Shown: positions 23,273 through 31,142 of the stretch, piece after piece | Position numbering within the stretch: position 1 is the first letter of the stretch | How the letters are laid out: each line of letters starts with the position of its first letter | Source of the DNA: an uncultured Eubacteriales bacterium | Lineage (GTDB): Bacteria; Bacillota; Clostridia; Oscillospirales; CAG-272 | DNA length: 32,489 nucleotides | Assembly: GCA_934378145.1 (NCBI GenBank) | Contig: CAKXXW010000021.1 | Coordinates: 1-32,489, forward strand | Direction: 5' to 3' | Notes under the pieces: model-generated | Databases searched by the model: none | Told to the model about the DNA's origin: nothing | Seen by the model: the letters and a program-made list of their open reading frames with translations, nothing else | Made by a program: the position numbers and the translations under genes

Positions 23273-23989
23273 ATGAGCAATGTAAGCGAAGCCCCGTACG
23301 CAATGAACGCCGATGTAGAGCGTATGTGTACGGTCAGAAAAGGCTGCGACCACGGCCCCGCTCCGATCCCCGAAGAGGGCAAGTGGATCCAGGCAAAGCA
23401 GATCACCGACATTTCGGCATATACCCACGGTGTGGGCTGGTGTGCGCCTCAGCAGGGAGCCTGCAAGCTCTCGCTGAATGTCAAGAACGGCGTTATCGAG
23501 GAAGCCCTTGTCGAGACGATCGGCTGCTCGGGTATGACTCATTCGGCGGCTATGGCAGCCGAGATCCTTCCCGGCAAGACGATCCTTGAGGCTCTCAACA
23601 CCGACCTTGTCTGCGACGCTATCAACACCGCCATGCGTGAGCTGTTCCTCCAGATCGTCTACGGCAGAAGCCAGTCGGCGTTCTCCGAGGGCGGACTTGT
23701 CATCGGCGCGGGCATGGAAGACCTCGGAAAAGGCGAGCGCTCGATGGTCGGAACGATGTACGGAACCCGCGCAAAGGGCGTCCGCTACCTCGAGATGACA
23801 GAGGGCTACTGCACCAGAATGGGCCTTGACGAAAACGGCGAGGTCATAGGCTACGAGTTCGTCTCTCTCGGCAAGATGACCGACTTCATCAAGAAGGGCA
23901 TGGAGCCTAACGAGGCATATGAGAAATCCAAGGGTCACTACGGACGCTTCGAGGAAGCCGTCAAGTACATCGACCCTCGCAAGGAATAA
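23273..23989 (+). CDS. NifU-like iron-sulfur scaffold-like protein
   Basis: This 238-residue protein has a NifU/IscU N-terminal-like domain. 'KLSLNVKNGVIEEALVETIGCSGMTHSAAMAAEILPGKT' (spread over residues 65-103) matches the scaffold fold, with C85 in the position of the second cluster cysteine. C57/C64 and C180 (TEGYC) are candidates for the others. It differs from standard IscU by a ~45-residue N-terminal extension containing C19 and C25, and by a long C-terminal part. Such proteins are found next to GGGtGRT genes and are annotated as Fe-S assembly scaffold proteins. They may form one complex with that partner rather than a general assembly machine, since no IscS, SufB or SufC gene is nearby. 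The start follows AAAGGAG. Confidence 0.75.
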   Translation: MSNVSEAPYAMNADVERMCTVRKGCDHGPAPIPEEGKWIQAKQITDISAYTHGVGWCAPQQGACKLSLNVKNGVIEEALVETIGCSGMTHSAAMAAEILPGKTILEALNTDLVCDAINTAMRELFLQIVYGRSQSAFSEGGLVIGAGMEDLGKGERSMVGTMYGTRAKGVRYLEMTEGYCTRMGLDENGEVIGYEFVSLGKMTDFIKKGMEPNEAYEKSKGHYGRFEEAVKYIDPRKE

Positions 23990-24004
23990 CGGAGGTGGAT
24001 ACTG

Positions 24005-25015
24005 ATGGCACAGTTTGAAGGTTACGAAAGACGCGAGGCAAAGATCCTCGGCGTTCTTAAGGAATACGGCATCTCCTCTATCGACGAGTGCAAGGCAATA
24101 TGCGATTCCCACGGCGTCGATCCCTACACGATAGTTCAGGAAACACAGCCCATCTGCTTCGAGAATGCGAAGTGGGCATACACCGTCGGCGCGGCTATCG
24201 CCTTCCGCGAGGCCGAGAAGACGGGCGACAAGTCTGCAGCGACTGCTGCGGCGAATATCGGCGTCGGACTTCAGTCCTTCTGCATCCCCGGCTCTGTTGC
24301 CGAGAACCGCAAGGTCGGCCTCGGTCACGGAAACCTCGGCAAGATGCTCCTTTCGGAGGAGACCGAGTGCTTCTGCTTCCTCGCGGGTCACGAGTCTTTC
24401 GCGGCTGCCGAGGGCGCTATAAAGATCGCTCTCAATGCTAACAAGGTCAGAGTCAAGCCCCTGCGCGTTATACTCAACGGTCTCGGCAAGGACGCGGCTT
24501 ACATAATCTCGAGGATCAACGGATTCACCTATGTGAAGACCGAGTTCGATCCCTACACCGAGACGGTAAAGGTAGTCTCGGAGACTCCCTTCTCGAAGGG
24601 CCCCCGCGCGGCGGTCAGATGCTACGGCGCGGACAATGTCCCCGAGGGCGTCGCGATCATGAAGCTCGAGAATGTCGGTGTTTCGATCACCGGTAACTCG
24701 ACCAACCCGACGAGATTCCAGCACCCCGTCGCCGGCACCTACAAGAAATGGTGCGTGGAGAACGGCGTGAAGTACTTCTCTGTCGCATCGGGCGGCGGAA
24801 CGGGCAGAACCCTTCACCCCGATAATATGGCAGCGGGTCCTTCGTCCTACGGTATGACCGATACTATGGGCAGAATGCATTCCGACGCGCAGTTCGCGGG
24901 TTCGTCCTCCGTTCCGGCGCATGTCGAGATGATGGGCCTCATCGGTATGGGCAACAACCCGATGGTCGGCGCAACAGTCGCCGTCGCCGTCGCTGTCGAG
25001 GAAAGCTACAAATAA
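24005..25015 (+). CDS. GGGtGRT protein (conserved, uncharacterised)
   Basis: This 336-residue soluble protein is named for its motif SGGGTGRTLHPDN, here with GGGTGRT at 263-269. The family is conserved in anaerobic bacteria and archaea and normally sits beside the NifU-like gene, as it does here with a 15-base gap. Other conserved-looking parts are 'NIGVGLQSFCIPGSVAENRKVGLGHGNLG' (spread over residues ~81-110), 'LAGHESFAAAEGAIK' and 'NSTNPTRFQHPVAG'. The glycine-rich segments suggest nucleotide or cofactor binding, but no known catalytic signature is recognised. The start follows GGAGGTGG. A terminator follows, so it is the last gene of the operon. Its biochemical role is not known to me. Confidence 0.85.
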   Translation: MAQFEGYERREAKILGVLKEYGISSIDECKAICDSHGVDPYTIVQETQPICFENAKWAYTVGAAIAFREAEKTGDKSAATAAANIGVGLQSFCIPGSVAENRKVGLGHGNLGKMLLSEETECFCFLAGHESFAAAEGAIKIALNANKVRVKPLRVILNGLGKDAAYIISRINGFTYVKTEFDPYTETVKVVSETPFSKGPRAAVRCYGADNVPEGVAIMKLENVGVSITGNSTNPTRFQHPVAGTYKKWCVENGVKYFSVASGGGTGRTLHPDNMAAGPSSYGMTDTMGRMHSDAQFAGSSSVPAHVEMMGLIGMGNNPMVGATVAVAVAVEESYK

Positions 25016-25048
25016 GCCTGAATCGGATAAGTAAACAAATAGTCATGC

Positions 25049-25083
25049 GGGGAAACCTTCTTTCATAGAAGGTTTCCCCTTTT
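25049..25083 (+). terminator. Terminator of the pduL operon
   Basis: GGGGAAACCTTCT (25049-25061) pairs with AGAAGGTTTCCCC (25067-25079), followed by TTTT. It resembles the nearby hairpin repeats but has a different core. Confidence 0.8.
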
Positions 25084-25117
25084 CGGTTGACCGGGAGACG
25101 CGGGGGATACGAAGAAT

Positions 25118-25354
25118 GTGGGGGACTTTCTTGGAAGAAAGTCCCCCACGCCCCCCAAAGAACTTGCTGACGGGTTATAGAGGTAATGACTTGTCTCGAG
25201 GCATTTTGCCTACGGCAAAACTATGGTGTCTTTTTGAGGAAGCTCCTCAAAAGTCTGCGAGCAGCCTTTTTTCAGAGCTTTCTCAAAAACCCACCGGAAA
25301 TTCACCTCTGCGAGGCGAAATTCTGCCCGAGACAAGGGCGAAACCCGTTTGACC
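25118..25354 (+). repeat. Cloverleaf-like repeat element, copy A
   Basis: A leading hairpin GTGGGGGACTTTCTT/complement (25118-25149) is followed by a branched structure. The closing stem is TTGTCTCG (25191-25198) with CGAGACAA (25328-25335). Arm 1 is TTTTGCC-TAC-GGCAAAA (25204-25220). Arm 2 is a 15-bp stem TTTTTGAGGAAGCTC (25231-25245) with 25275-25289, carrying an apical AAAAG.CTGC/GCAG.CTTTT hairpin. Arm 3 is GAAATTCACCTC-TGC-GAGGCGAAATTC (25297-25323). GGTTA at 25174-25178 can pair with TGACC at 25350-25354 as an outer clamp. The same layout occurs at 32259-32489. No open reading frame is likely. This and the next entry fill most of the 680-base gap between genes. Confidence 0.85.
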
Positions 25355-25442
25355 TAAAGGAAAAATTCACTAACAGACCGAACGCATAGCTAAATCGAAC
25401 GCTCACAGAACAAGAAGTCATCACCCGAAGCGTTTTTGAAAG

Positions 25443-25538
25443 TTTAGGTCAAGCCTTTTCAAAGGCTTGCGGGGTGTGGGGCAGCGCCCCGCGTCCCCCG
25501 TCCCCTCCGCAGAGGGCGAAAGCCTCTTTACCGCGTTT
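25443..25538 (+). repeat. GC-rich hairpin cluster
   Basis: TTTAGGTCAA (25443-25452) is the inverse complement of 25349-25358. It is followed by AAGCCTTT-TC-AAAGGCTT (25451-25468), GGGGC-AGC-GCCCC (25478-25490) inside longer G- and C-runs, and a AGAGGGC/GCCTCT-type hairpin (about 25512-25530). This resembles the GGGGTGTGGGGC-type intergenic repeats of clostridial genomes. The remaining part of the gap up to the tgt promoter shows nothing else. Confidence 0.6.
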
Positions 25539-25600
25539 CTTTTTGCTTAGCTTTTTCTTTGCCCGCACGCAAAAGGCTGAAAATTCTCTTACCTGTATTA

Positions 25601-25629
25601 TTGCAAAAACTATAAAAGTATGATATAAT
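25601..25629 (+). promoter_or_regulatory. Promoter of the tgt operon
   Basis: TTGCAA (25601-25606), 17 bases, TATAAT (25624-25629), with TGA immediately before the -10 (extended -10). Confidence 0.8.
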
Positions 25630-25693
25630 AAATATTCAACGAATTGATTATTCAAAACGATCGGAAATACAGAGAAAGAAACGGAAAAACGAA

Positions 25694-26830
25694 ATGTTTG
25701 AATTGTTACTGACCGAGGGGCGCGCACGCCGCGGCATCCTTCACACCGTTCACGGCGACATACAGACGCCGGTCTTTATGAATGTCGGTACCTGCGCCGC
25801 GATAAAGGGCGGAGTCAACACGATGGAGCTGCGCGAGATAGGCTGTCAGGTCGAGCTGTCGAACACCTATCACCTTCACCTTCGCCCCGGAGACCGCCTC
25901 ATCCACGATCTCGGAGGCATCAGAAAGTTTATGAACTGGGACGGACCCGTTCTCACCGACAGCGGCGGCTTTCAGGTCTTTTCGCTTTCCCAGCTTCGGA
26001 AGATAACCGAGGAGGGTGTCCGCTTTGCCTCGCACATCGACGGCAAGAGGATCTTCATGGGGCCCGAGGAGAGTATGCAGATCCAGTCGAACCTTGCCTC
26101 GACCATTGCAATGGCATTCGACGAATGTATAGAGAACCCCGCGCCCTACGACTATGTGAAGAAATCGGTCGAGCGCACGGCACGCTGGCTCCTTCGCTGC
26201 AAGGCTGAGATGGCGCGCCTCAACTCACTCGACGACACGATAAACCGTGACCAGCTCCTCTTCGGTATCAACCAGGGAAGCACCTACGAGGATCTCCGCA
26301 TCTCGCATATGCAGACGATCGCCGACTACGACCTTGACGGTTACGCGATCGGCGGCCTTGCCGTCGGAGAGGAGACCGAGGAGATGTACCGCATCATCGA
26401 CGCGGTCGAGCCTTATATGCCGAAGAACAAGCCCCGCTACCTTATGGGCGTCGGGACTCCCGTGAACATACTTGAGGCTGTCCACCTCGGCGTTGACTTC
26501 TTTGACTGCGTTATGCCTTCCCGCAACGCGCGTCACGGAAACCTCTTCACATGGGAGGGGAAGATAAACATCCAGAACGAGCGTTATATGCTTGATAGTA
26601 AGCCGATAAGCGAGAGCTGCCATTGCCCCGCATGTCAGCATTACAGCCGCGCCTACATCAGGCACCTGATAAAGGCGAAGGAGGCGGTCGGTATGCATCT
26701 TGCCGTCACGCACAACCTCTATTTCTACAACGAGCTTATGGCGAAGATACGCGAGGCGCTCGACGGCGGGTACTTTGAGAGCTTCTATCAAAAATACAGG
26801 AATATCCTCGGAGAAAGGGCGGAAAACTGA
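25694..26830 (+). CDS. tgt: tRNA-guanine transglycosylase
   Basis: This 378-residue TIM-barrel enzyme has the normal bacterial Tgt length. It exchanges guanine 34 of tRNAs for Asp, Asn, His and Tyr with a 7-deazaguanine base on the queuosine route. Visible motifs are DSGGFQVFSL (catalytic-site Asp), the nucleophile segment FDCVMPSRNARHG, and the zinc site CHCPAC with a distal histidine. The base-recognition residues are of the preQ1 type as known from Zymomonas Tgt: Cys in FDECI and Val in GGLAVGE, where eukaryotic queuine enzymes have Val and Gly. No queA or queuosine synthesis gene is in the window. The ribosome site is weak (only GGAAAAACG upstream of ATG 25694). It is the first gene of a probable six-gene operon. 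Confidence 0.95.
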   Translation: MFELLLTEGRARRGILHTVHGDIQTPVFMNVGTCAAIKGGVNTMELREIGCQVELSNTYHLHLRPGDRLIHDLGGIRKFMNWDGPVLTDSGGFQVFSLSQLRKITEEGVRFASHIDGKRIFMGPEESMQIQSNLASTIAMAFDECIENPAPYDYVKKSVERTARWLLRCKAEMARLNSLDDTINRDQLLFGINQGSTYEDLRISHMQTIADYDLDGYAIGGLAVGEETEEMYRIIDAVEPYMPKNKPRYLMGVGTPVNILEAVHLGVDFFDCVMPSRNARHGNLFTWEGKINIQNERYMLDSKPISESCHCPACQHYSRAYIRHLIKAKEAVGMHLAVTHNLYFYNELMAKIREALDGGYFESFYQKYRNILGERAEN

Positions 26831-26831
26831 A

Positions 26832-27428
26832 ATGAAACTTTATCTTCTGCGTCACGGACAGACAGAGAGCAATGCGGCAAAGAGAATACAGGGCTGGACT
26901 GCGACACCTCTTACCGAGAAAGGAAAGAAGCAGGCGGAGAGGCTCCGCAATGTCCTTCGCGATGTCCGCTTTGACAGGATCTTCTCGAGCGACCTCTACC
27001 GCACGCGCCAGACCGGAGATATAGTTTTCCCCGACAGGTATGTGCCGTTCGAGTACGACGGAAGGCTTCGCGAGGTCAACAACACCGCCCTTGCCGGCAC
27101 CCCTTCGTCCGAGCTGAGAAAGAAATACGGCGAAAGATACAAGAGTGCCTCAAGGCGCCTCAGCTTTGAGGAATTCGGCGGCGAGAGCGCCGCGGAGCTT
27201 ATGGCAAGGACGCAGGACTTCCTTGACGATCTTGCAAAGGACAAAGAGTCAAAGCTCGTCGCGGCGATAACGCACGGAGGCACGATCAGAGCCTTCGTAG
27301 CGAATGTCGTCGGAAGTGTCCCCGATTCAAAGCATGTCATAATCGACAACTGCACGATCACGGCGCTCGAATACACCGGCAAGGTGTGGCGCCTTATCGG
27401 GATCAACGACGAACGCGAGCTTCACTGA
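26832..27428 (+). CDS. Histidine phosphatase family protein (PhoE/GpmB-like)
   Basis: This 198-residue protein is of the phosphoglycerate-mutase-like superfamily. The catalytic signature LRHGQTESN is at 6-14, with H8 as the phospho-acceptor. It is followed by SSDLYRTRQT, the acid-base region RLREVNN and the second histidine in ITHGGTIR. It lacks the long insert of cofactor-dependent glycolytic mutases, so it is a phosphatase or small-substrate mutase. Alpha-ribazole phosphatase (CobC) is an alternative, but no cobalamin genes are nearby. The ATG lies one base after the tgt stop codon with only a weak ribosome site, suggesting translational coupling. Confidence 0.88.
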   Translation: MKLYLLRHGQTESNAAKRIQGWTATPLTEKGKKQAERLRNVLRDVRFDRIFSSDLYRTRQTGDIVFPDRYVPFEYDGRLREVNNTALAGTPSSELRKKYGERYKSASRRLSFEEFGGESAAELMARTQDFLDDLAKDKESKLVAAITHGGTIRAFVANVVGSVPDSKHVIIDNCTITALEYTGKVWRLIGINDERELH

Positions 27429-27475
27429 AACGATAAAATAATAAAAAATAAATTCTGACAATAACGGAGGTAACC

Positions 27476-28855
27476 ATGCTTGAAAAAAAACTGACCGAGG
27501 AGATACTCGGCGTCGCGCTCTCAACGGGTGCCGACTTTGCGGAGGTCTACTGCGAACTCACCCGCAACGGCGGGATAAGACTTCTTGACGGAAAGATAGA
27601 CTCGATTTCCGACAACACGGTGTCGGGCGTAGGAATACGCGCCTTCCTCGGAACGCGCACGGTCTACGGCTCGACCTCCGACATCAGCCGCGAGGGACTT
27701 CTCCGCTGTGCGGCGTCGGTCGCGGCGGCGACGGGAGACTCAAAGGACGAACGCTCGATAAAGCTGACCGAGCGCATCTTCCCGAATATCCACCCCGTGA
27801 CGATAGTTCCTTCGACAGCCGATATGAAATTCAAGACCGACCTGCTCCGCGAGGGCTGCACGGCGGCGAAGGAATACGACGAAAAGATCGTGCAGGTTAT
27901 AGGAAACCTTATCACGGTCGATCATACAATACAGATAGCGAACTCCGACGGACTCTTCACCTCTGACAGACATATCCGCACGAGGATGGCGATCGCCGCG
28001 ACCGCGAGCGACGGACATGAGAATCAGACCGGCTTCTCGGGCCCCGGACGCGGAATGGGGCTTGAGGTCTTCGACCTCTTCCCGCCGCGCGAGATAGGCA
28101 AGGAAGCCGCAAGGATAGCTATGGTGAACCTCTCGGCGGGATATTGCCCGGCGGGAGAGATGACGGTCGCTATCGAGAACGGATTCGGAGGAGTCATCTT
28201 CCACGAATCCTGCGGTCACTCGCTTGAGGCTACGGCGGTCGGCACCGGCACCTCGCAGATGTGCGGAAAGCTCGGGCAGAAGATCGCAAACGAGAAGGTC
28301 ACGGCGGTCGACGACGGCACGATCCCCGGTGCATGGGGCTCGGTCAACATAGACGACGAGGGTCATCCGACGCAGAGAAATGTCCTTATCGAGAACGGCG
28401 TTCTCAAGAGCTATATGATAGATCGCCTCGGCTCGCGCAGAATGGGTCTGCCGATGACCGGAAACAGCCGCAGGCAGGATTACAGCTTCGAGCCGACCTC
28501 AAGAATGACGAACACCTTCATCGAGAACGGTCCCGATAAGAACGAGGACATCATAGCCTCGATCGAATACGGACTCTACGCCCGCTCGATGGGCGGCGGC
28601 TCGGTAAACCCGCTGACGGGAGCCTTCAACTTCTCTGTCAGTGAGGGCTATATCGTCCGCAACGGAAAGATCTGCGAGCCTGTCCGCGGAGCGACGCTTA
28701 TCGGCACGGGAACACAGATACTTCAGGATATAGACATGGTCGGTCAGAACCTTGCGACGGGTCAGGGAATGTGCGGAAGCTCGAGCGGAAGCATCCCGAC
28801 CGATGTCGGTCAGCCCCTCATCCGTGTGTCAAAGATCACGGTCGGCGGCAGATAA
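27476..28855 (+). CDS. tldD: TldD metalloprotease subunit
   Basis: This 459-residue TldD/PmbA-family protease has the zinc motif HESCGH (243-248) of the HExxxH type. 'GFGGVIFHESCGHSLEA' and the later 'GMCGSSSGSIPTDVGQP' region near the C-terminus are family hallmarks. TldD and TldE form a cytoplasmic heterodimer that degrades unfolded peptides and removes leader peptides from some modified peptides (microcin B17 in E. coli). The start follows CGGAGG by 6 bases. It is immediately followed by tldE. No RiPP precursor or modification enzyme is visible nearby, so a housekeeping peptide-degrading role is more likely. Confidence 0.93.
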   Translation: MLEKKLTEEILGVALSTGADFAEVYCELTRNGGIRLLDGKIDSISDNTVSGVGIRAFLGTRTVYGSTSDISREGLLRCAASVAAATGDSKDERSIKLTERIFPNIHPVTIVPSTADMKFKTDLLREGCTAAKEYDEKIVQVIGNLITVDHTIQIANSDGLFTSDRHIRTRMAIAATASDGHENQTGFSGPGRGMGLEVFDLFPPREIGKEAARIAMVNLSAGYCPAGEMTVAIENGFGGVIFHESCGHSLEATAVGTGTSQMCGKLGQKIANEKVTAVDDGTIPGAWGSVNIDDEGHPTQRNVLIENGVLKSYMIDRLGSRRMGLPMTGNSRRQDYSFEPTSRMTNTFIENGPDKNEDIIASIEYGLYARSMGGGSVNPLTGAFNFSVSEGYIVRNGKICEPVRGATLIGTGTQILQDIDMVGQNLATGQGMCGSSSGSIPTDVGQPLIRVSKITVGGR

Positions 28856-28888
28856 GGTTACCCTTTTTGGGAGAAAGGATACTGAGAT

Positions 28889-30238
28889 ATGAATTTTGAC
28901 AAACTTAAAGCGGCGGTCGCGGCGGCTGCAGGCGCCCGCGGACTCACCGAATACGAGCTTTACTATATGTCCGACTCGAACACCTCGGTCGAAACGCTGA
29001 AGGATGAGATAAGCAGCTTCTCTTCGGGCGTTTCGGGCGGTATCTGCTTCCGTTGCCTCTTCAGGGGCAAGATGGGGTACGCCTCGACCGAGCTTATGGA
29101 GGAGAGCGAGATGGAGTCTCTCGTCGACCGCGCGGTAGAGAATGCCGAGGCGACAGAGAAGGAGGACAGCGTCGGTATCTTCGCCGGCTCGCCGTCCTAT
29201 GAGAAGACAAATGCCCCCGCCTTTGCGCCGAGGAGCGCGGCGGATCTGAAGGCTCTCGCGCTTTCGATCCAGGCGGAAAACTATAAGGCGAGCGAAAAGG
29301 TCGCCGACGGAACGCAGAGCTATGCGCTCTCCGCCGGAGTGAATGTAAGGCTCGTCAACTCGCACGGACTCGATCTGTCGAACGCCTACGGACTCAATAT
29401 CGTGTATGCGGAGGCTGTCGTGCGCGACGGCGAGAACAGTGAGAACAACTTTGAATTTGAAGAAGTAAAGGAAGGCTTCGATGCTTCCGCCTTCGCGAAA
29501 AAGGCTGTGACGGGTGCCGAAGAGATGCTCGGTGCGGGAACGGTACCTTCGGGCAAATACGACCTTGTCATCTCGGCACACGCGATGACCTCGCTCCTGT
29601 CGGCGTTCAGCTCGGTCTTCTCGGCGAAGAACGCGCAGCTCGGACTCTCGATGCTCGCGGGCAAAGAGGGCGAGAAGATCGCCGCAGATATAGTCAACAT
29701 CACCGACGACCCGATGAGAGAGGGACTGCCGGCGCAGACCTTCTTCGATGCCGAGGGCGTCGCCGCGAAGAGAAAGTCGGTCGTCGAGGCGGGAGTCCTC
29801 AAGACCCTGCTCCACAACCGTGAGACTGCGGCAAAGGCAGGAGTCGAAAGCACCGGCAACGCGAGCAAGGGAGGCTATTCCGCCCCCGTCGCGGTCAGCC
29901 CGTATGCCTTCTTCATCGAGCCGGGAGAGACTTCTGAGGAGGAGCTTATGAGCCTTGCCGGAAACGGCATCTATATAAAGGATTTCAGCGGACTTCACGC
30001 CGGAGCCGACGCCGTTACGGGAGATTTCTCGCTCCAGAGCGAGGGCTTCACGCTTGAGAACGGAAAGAAGGCAAAAGCCGTGAAGACCTTCACGGTGGCG
30101 GGGAATTTCTACACTCTGCTCAAGGACATCGCCGCCGTCGGAAACAAGACGGGACACGGTATCCCGGGCGGACTGACCGTCTTCGGCGCACCCTCGGTGC
30201 TGGTCCGCGGAATGAGCGTCGCGGGTAAGGACGACTGA
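28889..30238 (+). CDS. tldE: TldE (PmbA) protease partner subunit
   Basis: This 449-residue TldD/PmbA-family protein lacks the HExxxH zinc motif, as expected for the inactive TldE subunit. Landmarks are 'GGICFRCLFRGKMGYASTE' near residue 50, the 'TGNASKGGYSAPVAVSPY' region, 'GIYIKDFSGLHAGADAVTGDF' (spread over ~365-385) and the C-terminal 'FGAPSVLVRGMSVAG'. It is needed for the activity of TldD. The ATG 28889 follows GAAAGGA by about 10 bases, 33 bases after tldD. The pair has normal order and lengths. Confidence 0.92.
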   Translation: MNFDKLKAAVAAAAGARGLTEYELYYMSDSNTSVETLKDEISSFSSGVSGGICFRCLFRGKMGYASTELMEESEMESLVDRAVENAEATEKEDSVGIFAGSPSYEKTNAPAFAPRSAADLKALALSIQAENYKASEKVADGTQSYALSAGVNVRLVNSHGLDLSNAYGLNIVYAEAVVRDGENSENNFEFEEVKEGFDASAFAKKAVTGAEEMLGAGTVPSGKYDLVISAHAMTSLLSAFSSVFSAKNAQLGLSMLAGKEGEKIAADIVNITDDPMREGLPAQTFFDAEGVAAKRKSVVEAGVLKTLLHNRETAAKAGVESTGNASKGGYSAPVAVSPYAFFIEPGETSEEELMSLAGNGIYIKDFSGLHAGADAVTGDFSLQSEGFTLENGKKAKAVKTFTVAGNFYTLLKDIAAVGNKTGHGIPGGLTVFGAPSVLVRGMSVAGKDD

Positions 30239-30239
30239 C

Positions 30240-31142
30240 ATGACGCTCGTGATACTTGCCGCCGGAATGGGTTCGCGCTATGGCGGAATGAAGCAGATAG
30301 ACCCTATCGCCGCGGACGGAGAGTTCATCATAGATTTTTCTGTCTACGATGCCCTTCGCGCGGGGTTTGACAAGGTCGTCATCGTCGTGAAAAAGGAAAA
30401 CTGCGAGGATTTCAGAAGCACGGTAGGCAAAAGGATCGAGCCTTTCATAAAAACGGAATACGCATTTCAGGATATATGTGACCTTCCCTCCGGCAGAAAG
30501 CCTCCGGAGGGGAGAGTCAAGCCGTGGGGAACGGGTCAGGCGCTTCTTGCGGCGCGTGAGCTTGTCAGCGACAATTTCGCCGCGATAAACGCCGACGATT
30601 TTTACGGGTGCGATGCCTTTATGCGCCTTGCGTCGTGCCTTTCGACGGCTAGGACGAGGGACGGTGTTGCCGACGGCTGCATGGTCGGCTATCAGCTCTC
30701 GGGGACACTTACCGAAAACGGCAGTGTTTCAAGGGGACAGTGCGAGGTCTCGGAGAACGGCGAGCTTCTCTCGATCGTCGAGAGGACGAAGATATACCGC
30801 TCGGGCGACGGCGCCGTTTACGAGGAGGACGGAAAGGTCTTTCCGATAGGGCTTGACACGACTGTGTCGATGAACTGTTTCGGATTCACGCCCGATGTTT
30901 TCACGCATATCGGAAGGTATTTTGAAGACTTCCTTGACGAGAAGGGCGACGACCTGCGTGCCGAATTCTACTACCCTGCGGCGGTCTTCGGAATGATACG
31001 CGAGGGCAAGGCAAAGGTAAAGGTCTGCCGCACCGATTCAAGGTGGCTCGGCGTGACCTATCACGAGGATAAAGAGAGGGTCGTCCGCGAGATACATAAG
31101 CTGATCGAAGCCGGAGAGTACCCGGAAAGGCTTTGGAAATGA
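30240..31142 (+). CDS. Sugar-1-phosphate nucleotidyltransferase
   Basis: This 300-residue GT-A-fold nucleotidyltransferase has the signature LAAGMGSRYGGMKQ at 6-19 and the metal-binding NADDFYG. It joins NTP and a sugar 1-phosphate to give an NDP-sugar. The signature differs from the GxGTRxxPxTxxxPK of glucose-1-phosphate enzymes: GSRYGGMKQ is typical of a clostridial group that occurs together with NahK-type kinases. From that pairing I infer UTP plus N-acetylhexosamine 1-phosphate as substrates. No left-handed beta-helix acetyltransferase domain follows, unlike GlmU. ATG 30240 begins 2 bases after the tldE stop. The stop overlaps the next start as ATGA. Confidence 0.8.
   Translation: MTLVILAAGMGSRYGGMKQIDPIAADGEFIIDFSVYDALRAGFDKVVIVVKKENCEDFRSTVGKRIEPFIKTEYAFQDICDLPSGRKPPEGRVKPWGTGQALLAARELVSDNFAAINADDFYGCDAFMRLASCLSTARTRDGVADGCMVGYQLSGTLTENGSVSRGQCEVSENGELLSIVERTKIYRSGDGAVYEEDGKVFPIGLDTTVSMNCFGFTPDVFTHIGRYFEDFLDEKGDDLRAEFYYPAAVFGMIREGKAKVKVCRTDSRWLGVTYHEDKERVVREIHKLIEAGEYPERLWK

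Noticed and set aside
25016..25693. Possible CRISPR array or small genes in the repeat-rich gap
   Set aside because: The repeats are palindromes with unequal spacing, not equal repeats with unique spacers. Open frames here (for example 25116-25352) run through the hairpins and lack ribosome sites.
27476..30238. TldD/TldE as part of a RiPP biosynthesis cluster
   Set aside because: No precursor peptide, cyclodehydratase, radical SAM enzyme or exporter is visible nearby; the neighbours are housekeeping and sugar-metabolism genes.
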